A DNA stretch of 64,000 nt from Camellia lanceoleosa (Eukaryota > Streptophyta > Magnoliopsida > Ericales > Theaceae), in contig CM045758.1 in the NCBI GenBank assembly GCA_025200525.1, forward strand, positions 59,553,649-59,617,648, read 5' to 3'. The notes below the pieces were generated by a model that did not search any database, was not told where the DNA came from, and saw only the letters and a program-made list of their open reading frames with translations. Below are positions 1 through 12,254 of the stretch, one piece after another. The position numbers and the translations under genes are program-made. Every line of letters starts with the position of its first letter. Within the stretch, counting starts at the first letter, position 1.

Positions 1-986
1 TCCTGAATTGAAGGGGTTCAAGGATCAGATTCTTGCCAGTGAGACTTTACCGTCTGCTGCTAATGCCTATTCTTAGATGTTACATTCTTCCTTGGGCCAG
101 TCCCAACCCCCTATCTAGGTCCTTTACATTGTCTTCTTCTGCCGTGGTCTTTAGTAGTGGTGATCGAGGGTCTACTCGCAGGGGTTTTCATGGCTTTTTT
201 GGTTCATGAGGTTCTTATTCTGGTTCACGAGGTTCTCGTGGAGGTGGTTCCCGTGGGGGGGGATTTTGTGGTGGTAGTGGTTCATGTGGAGGCGGTAGTA
301 GTGGACTTGGTTCCCGCACACGTGGTGATCACAAGTGTACTTATTGTGGTTCCCAAGGTCATATTGAACCTTGGTGTTGGCAGAAGTATGGCAAACCTGA
401 TCATGTACATCAGGTTATGGATGCTCCATCCTCACAGTCATCCTTATTTTCCATTAGTTTTGTTGCTTCTCTGGTTGATTCTCACGAGACTCTCACTACG
501 CTTCTCCGGTTGATTTTCACAAGACTCTCACTACTCAGATTAGTGAGCTTACCACTCTTGTTTAGTCTCGCCTGCTTAGTCTGCCTTCATCCTCTACTGC
601 TACTATGGTTAGTTCAGGTAATGTTGCATGTGTGGCCAAGTCTACTCAGCCTTGGCTTCTAGACTCTGGTGCTAGTTCTCATATCTCTGGTAATTCCTCT
701 CTTTTTGATACTCTTAGGCCTATTGATCATACTATTATACTTGCTGATGGATCTTCTCAATCTGTCAGTGGTCAAGGTTCTCTTCATCCCACTTCATCAT
801 TTTCCTTACCCTCTGGTCTTTATGTTCCTAAGTTTCTATTTAATTTGCTTTATGTTATCCAATTAACTCAAGCTCTCCACTGTTCAATAACTTTTTCTCC
901 CACTTCATGTGTTTTACAAGACCTTCGGGCTAAGAGGATGATTGGTTCGGGGCATGAGAATGATGGCTTATATTTTTTGGACATTG
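1..986 (+). pseudogene. Copia gag C-terminus and protease (relic, outer element)
   Basis: The first bases encode a Gag-like segment (DQILASETLP) followed by a stop. A glycine/arginine-rich linker leads to a CX2CX4HX4C zinc knuckle at 336-377 (C-TY-C-GSQG-H-IEPW-C). The aspartic protease signature LLDSGASSHISG lies near 655-690, and the frame then runs open to the inner insertion point. Gag packages element RNA and the protease processes the polyprotein. Stops and frame changes between the gag and protease parts show that it is not functional. The protein continues after the inner insertion at 7052. Confidence 0.8.
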
Positions 987-991
987 AGATT

Positions 992-1132
992 TGTCAAGTA
1001 TTATTGTATAAGGGTAGTTATGTCTTTTGTTCCTTTAGTCTTTTATTATAAGTATGTGTAACCCTAATATGTTTAGGTGGGTGAATAATATACAGAAGCT
1101 CTTTCTTTTCTTTCTTTTATGCAAATCTAACA
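992..1132 (+). repeat. 5' LTR of inner copia (141 bp)
   Basis: It starts TGTCAAG and ends CTAACA, and matches 6906-7046 at 140 of 141 positions. It is unusually short for a Copia LTR. Confidence 0.95.
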
Positions 1133-1144
1133 TGGTATCAGAGC
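1133..1144 (+). promoter_or_regulatory. Primer binding site of inner copia
   Basis: TGGTATCAGAGC begins at the first base after the 5' LTR. This is the standard plant Copia site complementary to the 3' end of initiator tRNA-Met, used to prime minus-strand synthesis. The 540 bases that follow, up to the gag start at 1683, are an untranslated T-rich leader. Confidence 0.93.
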
Positions 1145-1682
1145 ATCATCTTCCTCCTTGAAGATTCTTTTCTTTTTCTTGTTTCTTTCGTTCTTCCTTG
1201 TACACAGAAAAAATCAGAAAAAAAAAATCCAAAAAAAAATCCTTTATGGTCGAAATTTGATGGGTTTTCACCCTAGATTTTTATTTTAATTTTTTTGATG
1301 AGTTTGAGTGTTTTTCCAATTTTTGTTGATTTTTGGAAAAATCGATTGATTTTTTTGGAAGTCCCTGCTGGGGCTTGTTTTTGGCTGTTTTTTCCCTTCC
1401 TCCCTCTACCTTGGGAGCCGACTGGGACTGATCTAGGGTTGGGAGGACTGGTTTTGATGATTTGGCAAGCTTTCACTCTATTTTTGTCAATTTTCCTCAG
1501 TTTCAGCACGTTTTCTCTCAGTTTCTGACTAGTTTTGGCCTCTCCAGCCCTTGTTTCGACTCTATTTTTGTCTCTAGAGGTAACTTTTGTCCCTAAGTTG
1601 AGTTTGTGTATTCGCCTCTGTTGGTTTTTGTTGTTTTCGGCTGGTATTTGCTTTTTTCCCTATTGTGGGCATTTAATCTTCA

Positions 1683-4600
1683 ATGGTTGAGGGTGAGACT
1701 GAGGATACAATTAGTGATGAGGGTGGCCTCCGTCGTGTTATGACTCTTACCGACAATCCCTCTCTTCAAATTAGTCCTGTTAAATTGGATGGTTCCAACT
1801 ATTTGATTTGGTCCCGCTCCTGTGGTCTTGCTATTACTGCTCGCCGTTTGACTGGCTACATTACTAGGTCTCTTCCCCTACCGGATGGTGATGACTCACT
1901 CCATACCAAGGTTTTAAAAAGCGGCCGCAACCGTTACGTAACGCCGTTACGTAACGGTTTTGGCGGTTACCGCCACCCATTACGGCCGCTTTTGCAGTGT
2001 GATTGAGATTTATAGGTGTGTCGGTCAGAAGCGATGTCAGAATGCAGCCATAACGGTCACATTACGCACCGTTATGTAACGGTTCCAAAATGTTTCTTTC
2101 GAAAAAACACAAAAAAAAGCTGAAAATGGGGGAAGAGAGATAGAGGGAAGAGAGAAGATAAAGAGAGAAAATAGAGAAGCAAGAGATAGAGAGAGAGAGA
2201 GAGAGAAGAGGGAAGATGAAGAACATGTTATTGATTTGTTGAAATTATAAGACTTATGCTATTCTATTCAGCTGCTATCACCAAACCATTTTGTTTGTGT
2301 GTGTCTATCTATATATTGTTTGAAAATAATAATAATAATAATAATAAGTGTGGTCATTATCTATTTGGCTTGGTTAAAATATGTATATATATATATATTT
2401 ACGCTCTTATTTATTCTCTTACTTTTGTCATTATTTATTTTATATATAATATTTAGTGATTAATTTTTTGTAAAATATAAAGTCATTAATTATTAAAATA
2501 AAATGTAAAAAACTCAGTTTATAGTGATTTAAAAATATAAAATATATTGGATCATACTTAAAAATTTACAAAAATTGATCAATATTTATTTTTAATCCAA
2601 TAAATATGATCATGGAAAAAAAATATGCGTATCGGTAAGTTTTTTCAAATTGTGTGAAAAATAAAAAAATTCACTTGGTTTCGATCATCGACTGCTTACA
2701 CATTTACCTTTTACACCTCAAGAATCAAGAATCACGGCCACCGTTACATACTGATCAAGAATCGCTTAGAACCTTGCTCCATATTCAATGGATTTCTAAA
2801 AATGCTCTTGTTATGACTTGGCTAATCAACTCTATGCAGCCCACTATTAGTCGGAGTTTCCTTTTATTAGATACTGCTCATAAGATTTGGACAAATTTCA
2901 AATGTACTCCCAACAAGGTAATGATGCACAGGCGTATGAGTTGAGGAAGAAGCTTCGGAGCTTAGATCAGAAAGATAGATCACTCGCAGTCTACTATGCT
3001 GAGTTGAGTAGTTTGTGGCAGGAACTAGACTATTACCAAAGCTTCCAGGCTATTTGTTCTCGGGATGCCACGTTGTTTCAGCAAACCGTTGAGAAAGAGC
3101 GTGTGTATGACTTCCTTGCTGGCTTGAACTTGGAGTATGATCAGATTCGCGTCCAAGTGTTGGGTCGTTCACCTTTTCCCACCCTACGCGAGGCTTATGC
3201 CCTTGTCCAGCAAGAGGAGAGTCGCCGTAGTACTATGGTGCATTCCTCTATTCAGGATCGTTCTGCTTTAGCTGTTGCTCCTCCTACTCGGGCTCCTCAG
3301 CCTAGTCCGTTCGATCTAGGAGTCAGGTACAATCGTTGATCGAGATCGCTTGAAGTGTGATTATTGTGGGAAAGACAGACATGATCGAGAGCATTGTTGG
3401 AAACTGAATGGTCGCCCTACTCGGGGTCGAGGTCGTGGTAGTACAGCTTGACCCCAAGCACAGGTGTCCGAGATTGCTGTGAGTCCTTCTGAGCCCAGCA
3501 CTCTTTCCCAGGATGAGTTACACACTCTCAGACGTTTGATGGCTCGACTTGACTCTCCTTCTACCACAGTTTCTTCTACTTCCGCTTCTTCCAATTTTGC
3601 CAACACAGGTATTCCGACTAGTGCTCTTAGTACCTTATCATCACCTTCTTGGATTATTGATTCTGGTGCCACCGATCACATGACAGGTGCCTCTAGTCTT
3701 TTCTATTCTTATTCTCCTTGTTCCGGCCGAGACAAGGTTCGAGTGGCTGATGGCACTTTATCCTCTGTCTCTGGCAAGGGTTCAGTTCATTGTTCATCTT
3801 TGCTTTCTCTTTCCTCTGTGTTTCATGTTCCTACTTTTTCCACTAACTTGCTTTCTGTTAGTAGTCTTACTACTTCTCTAAATTGCTCAGTGACATTTTT
3901 TCCTACTCATTGTGTCTTTCAGGACCTGGCTACGGGAAAAACGATTGGCAATGGTAGAGCACAAGGTGGGCTGTACTTTCTGGATGCCATTCCTCCTGTC
4001 GTCCCATCTCAAGCTCTTTAGTGCACTATTGGCTCCTCTCTTTCTCTCCTTCATCAGTGGCATCGCCGTTTGGGTCATCCTTCCTTTAATGTTTTAGAGA
4101 AATTTTTTCCTTCTTTAGTTTGTGATTGTCCTAGGAGTATTTTTGGTTGTGATGCTTGTGAACTTGCAAAGCATAAACGTACTTGTTACCCTTCAATTAA
4201 TAAAAGAAGTATTTTTCCTTTTATGCTTATTCATACTGATGTGTGGGGCTCTTCTCCTATGGTTTCTACTTCTGGGTATCGATGGTTTGTTACTTTTATT
4301 GATTGTTTTTCTCGTGTGACTTGGATTTACTTGCTTCGAACTAAGAGTGAAGTTTTTTCTTGTTTCCAAACTTTTCATAAAATGGTGACCAGTCTTTTTA
4401 ATGCTCAAATCAAAATTCTTCGTAGTGATAATGGGACTGAGTATGTTGATGGAGTTTTTCGGGCATACCTAGCGGAGCATGGCATTCTTTATCAAATTAG
4501 TTGTGTTGGTACTCCTCAACAAAATGGGGTTGCCAAACGCAAGAATGGCCATCTTCTTGAAGTTGCTCGCTCTCTCTTGTTTACCATGAATGTCCCTAAG

Positions 4601-6898
4601 TCATTTTGGGGTGATGCTGTTCTTACCGCTACTTACCTTATCAACTGTATGCCTTCCAGTGTCCTCCAATTCCAGATTCCTCTTCAACTGCTTCCTGTCG
4701 CATATCCCACCTCTTCTCTTCCTTCTCGGGTGTTTGGGTGTGTCTGTTTTGTTCATTTGCAACCTCGTACTCGTGGGAAACTCGATCCTAAGGCTGTGCG
4801 TTGTGTCTTTATTGGTTATTCTACTACTCAGAAGGGTTACAAATGTTATGATCCTCACACTCGCAAAGTGTATGTAAGTATGGATGTCATTTTCCGTGAA
4901 TCTGTGTCCTTCTTTCCTTCTCCTCCTCCATCTCCTCCGGGGGAGAGTAGTAGTGGTATGGATGAGATTGCGGATGAGGAGATGGCCTATCAACACGAGT
5001 TGTCTTTTTTCCTTCCTAGTCAGCGGACTATTATTTGTGGTGAGGGGGAGCCTAATAGTTCTCTTGATGTGGAGCCTGACATTAGTGGTCGTTTGGACAG
5101 GGTTGATTTTAAGACTTATTCTCGGCGTCCGAAAGAGCAAGCATCCTTTGTGCTACCAAACCCATCATCATCCCTCATGCCAGTTCCAGGTAATACATCT
5201 CAGTCTATCCCTCTACCTGTAGTTGAGAGTCCTGTTGTCAATGATTTGAGTCTTCCTATTGCTCTTAGAAAGGGGGTTAGGGCCTGTAGTCAACACCTCA
5301 TTTCTAAATTTGTGTCATACGATTCATTGTCTTCTACATATCGTGCTTTTGTTTCGTCTTTGTCTTCTGCATGTATTCCTGGGGTTGAATGAGAAGCTAT
5401 CAATGATCCTAAGTGGAAAGTAGCTATGGTAGAAGAGATGCAAGCTCTAAGCAAGAATAACACTTGGGAGTTGGTTTCTCTTCCTAGTGGAAAAAAGCTT
5501 GTAGGGTGTAAATGGGTGTTCACCATCAAGCAGAAAGCAGACGGAACAATTGAACGGTACAAAGCACGATTAGTGGCCAAGGGATTTACTCAGACATATG
5601 GAATTGATTACCAAGAAACCTTTGCTCCTGTGGCAAAGATAAATTCCATTCGAGCTATTCTCTCATGTGCAGCTAATTTGGGATGGCCTTAAAGCAGTTA
5701 GACGTGAAGAATGCATTTCTCCATGGTGATTTGGAGGAGGAGGTATATATGGATATACCACCAGGATTCTCATCTCAGTCTACAGTTGGGAAAGTTTATA
5801 GGTTGAAAAAGGTGTTATATGGTTTAAAACAATCTCCTCGAGCTTGGTTTGATAAATTCCTAAAGGCTATGTTGAGGTTCAGGTATAAACAAGCAATGCA
5901 GATCACACAATGTTTGTCAAACATCACGCAAATAAGGTAACTGTGCTTATAGTATATGTGGATGACATAGTTGTGACAGGTAATGATGAGGAAAAAGTGA
6001 CACATCTTAAGATGCTGTTGGCCAAGGAATTTGAGATCAAAGACCTTGGTTCGTCATGTACTTTTCGGGATTGAAGTTGCCAACCGACAAAGGCATCTTT
6101 CTTTCTCTGAAGTATATTCTAGATCTTCTTGAGAAACGGCATGTTAGGTCGCCGACACCGATTCGATTAATTGAGGCTAATCACCATCTTTGTAGTGGTG
6201 TTGGTGATCTTGTAGAGAAGGAAAGGTACCAGCGACTTGTTGGGAGACTTATATATTTATCCCACACTCGTCCAGATATTGCCTATGCGGTTGGGATAGT
6301 GAGTCAATTTATGCATGAGCCTCATGCCCCTCATTTGGATGCAGTGTATCGTATTTTGAGGTATCTTAAATCTGCTCCTGGAAAAGGGATTTTATTTTCC
6401 AAGGATGGTCACTTGAGGTTGGAGGCATTCACAGATTCTGATTGGGCTGGTTCTATAGATGACAGGCGATTTACCTCTGGTTACTGTGCATTTGTGGGGG
6501 GAAATTTAGTGACATGGCGTAGTAAGAAACAAACAGTGGTGTCCAGATCTAGTGCAGAGGCAGAATACAGGGCTATGGCGCACGGTACATGTGAATTGAT
6601 GTGGCTCCAGTCCTTGTTGAATGATATTGGGTTTGTTTGTAGTGAACCATTAACACTGTACTGTGACAACAAAGCTGCCATTAGTATTGCTCACAATCCT
6701 ATTCAGCATGATAGAACAAAGCATATTGAAATCGACAGACATTTCATCAAGGAGAAATTGAATAAGGGTTTCATATGTATGCCTTTTGTGAAGTCTGCAG
6801 ATCAATTGGCTGATGTCTTTACTAAGGGTCTTAGTAGTAAAGTTTTCCATCCTATTTGCTGCAAGTTGGGCATGAGAGATATCTTTGCACCAACTTGA
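1683..6898 (+). pseudogene. Copia Gag-Pol polyprotein (inner element), disrupted
   Basis: Gag starts at ATG 1683 and is interrupted by a hAT element at 1907-2776. It resumes at 2777, shifts frame near 2887 and stops at 3337. Further along lie a CX2CX4HX4C knuckle at 3356-3397, protease motif WIIDSGATDHMTG near 3652, GAG-pre-integrase WHRRLGHPS near 4049, and integrase with HTDVWG, SDNGTEY and NGVAKRKNG (the usual E of the last motif region reads K). The RT core lies at about 5420-6050 with YVDDIVVTG near 5960, and RNase H follows at 6230-6898 (DSDWAG, SSAEAEY, TKHIEI). In-frame stops at 3449, 4019 and 5390, plus frameshifts near 5690, 5890 and 6055, rule out a working polyprotein. Confidence 0.9.
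1907..2776. mobile_element. Non-autonomous hAT transposon inside inner copia gag (870 bp)
   Basis: The ends form imperfect terminal inverted repeats: CAAGGTTTTAA at the left, and the complement of the right end reads CAAGGTTCTAA. They are flanked by an 8-bp target duplication, CTCCATAC (1899-1906) and CTCCATAT (2777-2784). An 8-bp duplication with CA-starting ends is the hAT signature. Gag reading resumes in phase when the element and one duplication copy are ignored, which confirms the boundaries. There is no transposase. The left subterminal region (1917-1994) is a GC-rich palindrome with repeated CGTTACGTAACG motifs, and the interior holds GA, AAT and TA microsatellites. Confidence 0.88.
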
Positions 6899-6905
6899 GG
6901 GGGAG
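6897..6905 (+). promoter_or_regulatory. Polypurine tract of inner copia
   Basis: GAGGGGGAG abuts the first base of the 3' LTR at 6906, where plus-strand synthesis is expected to be primed. Confidence 0.85.
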
Positions 6906-7046
6906 TGTCAAGTATTATTGTATAAGGGTAGTTATGTTTTTTGTTCCTTTAGTCTTTTATTATAAGTATGTGTAACCCTAATATGTTTAGGTGGGTGAAT
7001 AATATACAGAAGCTCTTTCTTTTCTTTCTTTTATGCAAATCTAACA
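6906..7046 (+). repeat. 3' LTR of inner copia (141 bp)
   Basis: This is the partner of 992-1132 with one substitution (position 33 of the LTR). It is followed directly by the AGATT target duplication at 7047-7051. Confidence 0.95.
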
Positions 7047-7051
7047 AGATT

Positions 7052-9857
7052 TCTTCTCCTCCTCAATCTACTGTGTTGAGTGCTACTATACCTCCTCTTC
7101 AGTGGCATTTTCGCTTGGGTCATCCCTCTTTGGCCAAGCTCAAGTTAGTTGTTCCTGGTTTGAGTTATGTTTCTAAGACTGAGTGTGAAGTTTGTCAACT
7201 TAGAAAGCATCATCGTAGTTCTTTTCCTAGTCGTAGTGTTAGTCGTGTGTTGGAGTCGTTTACTCTTGTCCATACAGATATCTAGGGTCCTTCAAAAACT
7301 CCCATTGTTAATGATTTTTTTTTATTATTTTGTTATTTTTGTGGATGATTACTCTCAGATGACTTGGTTATTTTTAATGAAACAGAGATCTGATTTGCCT
7401 TCTATCATCTCTAAGTTTTATAATGAGATATTTACTCAATTTGGGAAACATATTAAGATATTACTGTTTGATAATGTCTTAGAATATGTGCAGTATATCA
7501 TGACTACCTTTTGTGATACTCGTGGTATTATTCATCAGACTAGTTGTTCTCATACATCTCAAAATGGTGTTGCGGAGCGAAAACATTATTTGTTAGATGT
7601 TCCTCGCACACTGATGTTTAATATACATGTCCCAAAACAATTTTGAGGTGATGTTCTCACGGCTTGTTTCCTTATTAACCGCATGCGCTCCAGTGTTGTA
7701 CATACGTCTTCATATTATCAGTTATATCCCACATCGTCTCCTTTTCCCTTGTCACCTTGTGTTTTTGGATGTGTTGCCTTTGTCCATGTTCTTAACCTGG
7801 ATTTAGATAAGTTTCTCATTCTCGTGCTCGCAAATGTGTGTTCTTAGTCTACTCTTGTACTCAGAAAGGGTATTGGTGTTATCATTCTGAGTCACATTGA
7901 TACTTTGTTAGTGCCAATGTTACCATTTTTGAGTCCATTCCTTTTTTCTTCTCTGGGCAATAGTTATCTACTGATCTTCTTTCTTGTCATGAGGGGAAGC
8001 CGGCCTCCCTCACCTCTACTCTTCTGTCTTGTGATCCTTTCTCTTCCCTTTCTATATCTTCTCCCTCCAGTATCACCTCTACCCCTGCTTTGCTGGTTTA
8101 TCAGCGGTTTCAAGCTTGTTACATTGTGTCTTATGGCCTGACCAGTTCATCTTCTTCATCTGAGGTTCCTGACTCCCCTATTCTATCTGCTGGTGTGCCC
8201 TCTGGTGACCGTCCTATTGCCCTTTGCAAAGGTAAACACACCTGCACTTAATGTTCTATTGCTAATTTTGTTTTTCATGCTCGCCTCTCTCCTAGTCTCC
8301 ACTCCTTTGCTTGTAGCTTGTCTAGTATTACCATTCCCTGTTCATATCAACAAGCTATGTCCATCTCTGGTTGGAAGCATGCCATGGATGAGGAAATGCA
8401 TGCCCTTCATAAGAATCAGATGTGGGAACTCACTCCTCTACCTTCTGGCAAATCTATTGTGGGTTGTCGTTGGATTTATACTGTTAAGTATCTTCTTGAT
8501 GGGATTGTTGAGTGGCTTGAGGCTTGCTTGGTAGCCAATGGCTACACAAACCTATGGTGTTGATTACTTGGAGACTTTCTCTCTTGTGGCTCGTCTTAAC
8601 TCTGTTTGGATCCTTCTCTCCGTTGCTGTTAGGTCTTGGTCTTTATATCAACTTGATATCAAGAATGCCTTTCTTTATGACGATCTCCAAGAGGAAGTCT
8701 ATATAGATCAACCCCTTGGATATGTTGTTCTCGGTCATGAGCATCTTGTTTGTCGATTGCAGAAGGTTGTATGGTCTCAAGCTGTCCTCTCGTGCCTGGT
8801 TTGATCGTTTCAGTGTTGTTGTGATCGTCTAAGGTTTTCGCTGTTCCACCTTTGTTCACTTTGTCTTTGTTCACCACTTGTCCATTGAGAGTATTGTTCT
8901 TATTACCTATGTTGATGACATAATCATTTCTGGGAGCGCTTCCACTAGTATTGCTAATTTGAAGCAGTATTTGGGACAACAATTTCACACCAAAGACTTG
9001 GTTTATCTTTGGTATTTTCTTGGAATTGAAATTGCTTGCTCTTCTCAAGGATTATCTCTCTCCCAACAGAAGTATGTTCTTGATCTTCTCACTAAGACTG
9101 GCCTCTTAGGCACTCGTCCTAGTGATACTCCCATGGATTCTAGTGTCAAACTTGATGGTGAAATCGGGGACTTGTTTTCTAATATTGGTTGTTATCGTTG
9201 GTTGGTTGAGAAGTTAATGTCACTCATTCCGATATTACGTATGCCGTGGGAGTGGTTAGTCAGTTTATGTATGCTTTTTGCCAGCCTCATTTTGCTATTG
9301 TGTGTCGTATCTTGCAGTACTTGAAAATGCCCCCAGTCGGGATTTGCTCTATCAGCCATCTTCCTCGTTGTCTGTCACCGATTTCAGTGATGCTGATTAG
9401 GCTAGTAATAAGATTGACCGCCACCTCCGGCTGTTGTACCTTTATTGGTGGTAATCTTATTACTTGGTGTAGCAAGAAATAGACTGTTGTTGCTTGTTCT
9501 AGTGCCGAGCCTGAGTACCTTGCCATGGCTCATACTGCTTCTGAGATGTTCTGGATTCAATCTCTTCTACAGGGTTTTGGCTTTTCTGTTGCCACTCCTA
9601 TGCGTATGTCTTCTGATAATCAGGCGGCTATCTTTATTGCTAACAATCCAGTGTTTCATGAACAAACCAAATATATAGAAGTTGATTGCCATTTTATTTG
9701 TGATCTCTTACTCCGCAAGCAACTTGTGACTTCTTATGTTCGTTTTGAAGACCAATTGGGTGATATTCTTACTAAATCTTTGCTCGGTCTTCATTTCATC
9801 GTTTATTTGCCGAGTTGGGCATGTTTGATCTCTATGTTCCAACTTGAGGAGGAGTGT
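7052..9857 (+). pseudogene. Copia pol: integrase, RT and RNase H (relic, outer element)
   Basis: The outer polyprotein resumes here after the inner insertion. GAG-pre-integrase WHFRLGHPS lies near 7103, the integrase zinc region has CEVCQLRKHH, and a damaged catalytic part has FVDDYSQMTW and TSQNGVAERKH. The RT begins near 8350 (GWKHAMDEEMHAL), has DIKNAFLYDDL near 8657 and ITYVDDIIISG near 8900. RNase H closes it (SDNQAAIFIA, KYIEVDCHFI). The usual DN-x-EY part of the integrase core is altered to FDNVLEY. At least six frame changes or stops (for example 7283, 7643, 8560, 9322) show long decay, clearly more than in the inner element. Confidence 0.85.
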
Positions 9858-10072
9858 TAGAATAGTTATTATTTTCTATTTTATTGTTCTTATGTTAATA
9901 TTTACTTAAGTTGAGGATATGATGGCCATATCACTCTGTTAGGGTATGTATATCTATTTTGCTGATGTAATTAATAGATTCATTCAAGATATATAAAAAT
10001 TCTCTCTCTTCTCTTATCTCTTCTTCTTCCTCCTAAACCTTAACCCTAAATTGCTTCATTATACATTCTAAC
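9855..10072 (+). repeat. 3' LTR of outer copia
   Basis: It starts TGTTAGAATAG directly after the polypurine tract (GAGGAGGAG, 9846-9854) and ends near CATTCTAAC. The length is about 218 bp. It contains a telobox-like AACCCTAA near 10040. The 5' partner is outside the window, so the exact end and the target duplication cannot be confirmed. Confidence 0.75.
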
Positions 10073-10807
10073 TACCTCATTTAAAAGTTTACGCTATAAA
10101 AGAGGGTGTAACTTTATACATTCAACATATCTTCTCATGTGTGGCCAATCTTTCCTCCATGTGGATTAAACATGTGCAAGTATTATAAGTATCAAGTATG
10201 CGTGCAATTAAAACGTAATACCAAAACCTTTGTGGTCTGGTGCCATTATACAAAGTTGAGAGAGAGAGAGAGAGAGAGAGAGAGTCAAGGATCATTGTCA
10301 TACTTAAACATGATTGCTGATTGCTTCACAGAGACATGCTTATGCTACGAGTGTTGTCAGCAAAATATTGTCTGAAGAGAAATCTTTATCCATGATTGTT
10401 GTTAATTATTATTATTATTTTTGCTCATACCAAGCCATATAAATGCATACATTAGGGTGCTAGTTCTTTATAAATGACAGTCTTAACTTGCACTACTTAA
10501 CAAAGTCAAAAAAGAGAATATTACAATTTTTTTCTAGCTCTTTACTCATTGAGTTCCTTTGAGGGGATATGATCAATATCTAAGGAAAAGCTTATATGGT
10601 ATTAAATGGACTGAAAAACAATATTTGCCATCTTTCCAAGTGACTCTTAACGTGGACTGAACTGTCTATGTTTTTATTATCATTACAAACACAGCCTCAT
10701 TTATTTCCTTTGAAATTTTAAATTGTAAAAACTTGTGAGTCTGGCCATAACAATTATTCCTTCAGCACTCAATATGTGATATGGAATGTGGATGCTTCAT
10801 CATGCAG
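10073..10807. other. Probable intron sequence with a (GA)n tract, no gene seen
   Basis: This AT-rich stretch lies between the outer copia LTR and the first recognisable helicase exon. It holds a GA microsatellite (10257-10284). No open frame here resembles the helicase. The stretch ends in a good 3' splice site (CATCATGCAG before 10808). Confidence 0.5.
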
Positions 10808-12199
10808 GTGCTCCAGTATCTACTGGATGATGTCTCTGAGTTTTTGTCTACACGATTTATTATGCCAGAAGAGGGGAGAGCTATCGTAGAGGAAGACAAA
10901 GGCTGCATTAATGTACTTAAAGCTTTTATTGATTATATATCTGAAAGGGAGAGCGAAAATTTTCGTTCAAGGAGACATAACAATAAAGATGGTGTTACCC
11001 TGACTACCATTCATCAGGTTTTTCCTCTTTCTAAACAGCTAGATGTTTCCTTTTGTTTCCATGGAGATTCCTGTGTCTGTCAATGTAGATGTTTGAGAAT
11101 ACCCTTGGCTTACTTTCTTCACATCTCCCTTCTTTTCGTTTCTGTGCAGTCAAAAGGCCTGGAGTGGGATAATGTTTTCATAGTCAAGGTATCCTTGAGA
11201 AGTGACTTCTTCTACTGATGTTCATTTTGCATAATTGTCAGTAACCTAGCGGTTTTTTCAAAGTAACAATATGTAGTCTAATAGAGTGTGTTGTATTGCA
11301 TTTGTGGTTCCACTTCACCTAATAAAAAGTTTGGACTGGAGCATGGTATAACTCTTAGCTATTTATTCTCCATTATCTCTGGGGTGGTGAATTGCTGACA
11401 AATTTAGTTCCATCTGCTGAATTGGACATGTGCATTTCACATAATGGGAAGATTTCTCATTAGTTCTGACATTTGAAAGGCAAAACCACATTTAGGAAAG
11501 CCATGAGATGTACTTTACAATCAAATGGGGTCGGCTGCATGAATCCAAGGCCCTCTACTCCTTTCTTGAAATAAAATCATTTTCTGAAAGAAGTGACAGA
11601 TTTGTTTTTTTTCGATCAAAAGAAAATGTAGGTGGGATTTACGTAAGGTTCTATGTGTGGATTTCAACTTGTTGAGTTGCAAACTGTAGCGATGGCCATG
11701 AACTGTGCACTAGCTTGTGTTGAGTCCCATGTCAGAAGAATGAATGTGCTGAACACAATAAATATCGTAGGCTAGATGATTTGGGGGTGGACCTGGCTTG
11801 TTACTTGTATCATAGCAGACCTATGTACACAACTGTGTGGGCTCAGGTCACTGCTGTGTGTGTGATCCAGAACGGCTATTAAGAAATCCGTTCAACTGTA
11901 TTGATCTCAAAACCAGAAATTATGGAGAATTGATCCAATAGAAAAGATCAAAGATATCAAGAAGAATAAAAATATAGAAAGAAAAAGAACAAGGGTCAAA
12001 ACCCTGATAAATAAAATTACATAGTTTTTAAGTTTCCCTTCATCCCACGCCTTTCCGTTCCCCATCAGTGTGGTTGCTCTGTTTGGCTTTCCATTCCCCT
12101 CCTGGATTAATTGTGGTGTTTGAGCCTCTTGATATTGTAGATTACCCCTTTTGGAGGAGGACACAGTAGACTACGTAAACTGGATTGGGAATTGAAGCC

Positions 12200-12254
<55 letters not shown>

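Larger units (their letters stand above)
992..7046 (+). mobile_element. Inner Ty1/copia retrotransposon with near-identical LTRs
   Basis: This element is complete from LTR to LTR (6055 bp including a hAT insertion). Both LTRs are 141 bp, begin TGTCAAG and end CTAACA, and differ at one position (C1024 versus T6938). The 5-bp target duplication AGATT is perfect (987-991 and 7047-7051). A tRNA-iMet-type primer site directly follows the 5' LTR and a polypurine tract directly precedes the 3' LTR. The internal region encodes Gag, protease, integrase, RT and RNase H in Copia order but has several stops and frameshifts. The contrast between fresh LTRs and a decayed coding region suggests the copy was moved in trans. 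Confidence 0.95.
1..10072 (+). mobile_element. Outer (older) Ty1/copia retrotransposon, 5' end outside window, split by an inner copia element
   Basis: Copia order is readable in two blocks: Gag zinc knuckle and protease up to 986, then GAG-pre-integrase, integrase, RT and RNase H from 7052 to 9857, followed by a polypurine tract and a 3' LTR starting at 9855. The break coincides exactly with the inner copia insertion, whose AGATT target duplication lies at 987-991 and 7047-7051. The 5' LTR and start of gag are not in the window. Reading frames are heavily broken, so the element is a relic. It ends about 0.7 kb before the first visible helicase exon on the same strand, so it probably sits in an intron of that gene. 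Confidence 0.88.

Noticed and set aside
4601..5140. 179-aa minus-strand frame in the inner copia
   Set aside because: Shadow of the integrase-RT region; no homology seen and copia coding evidence is on the + strand.
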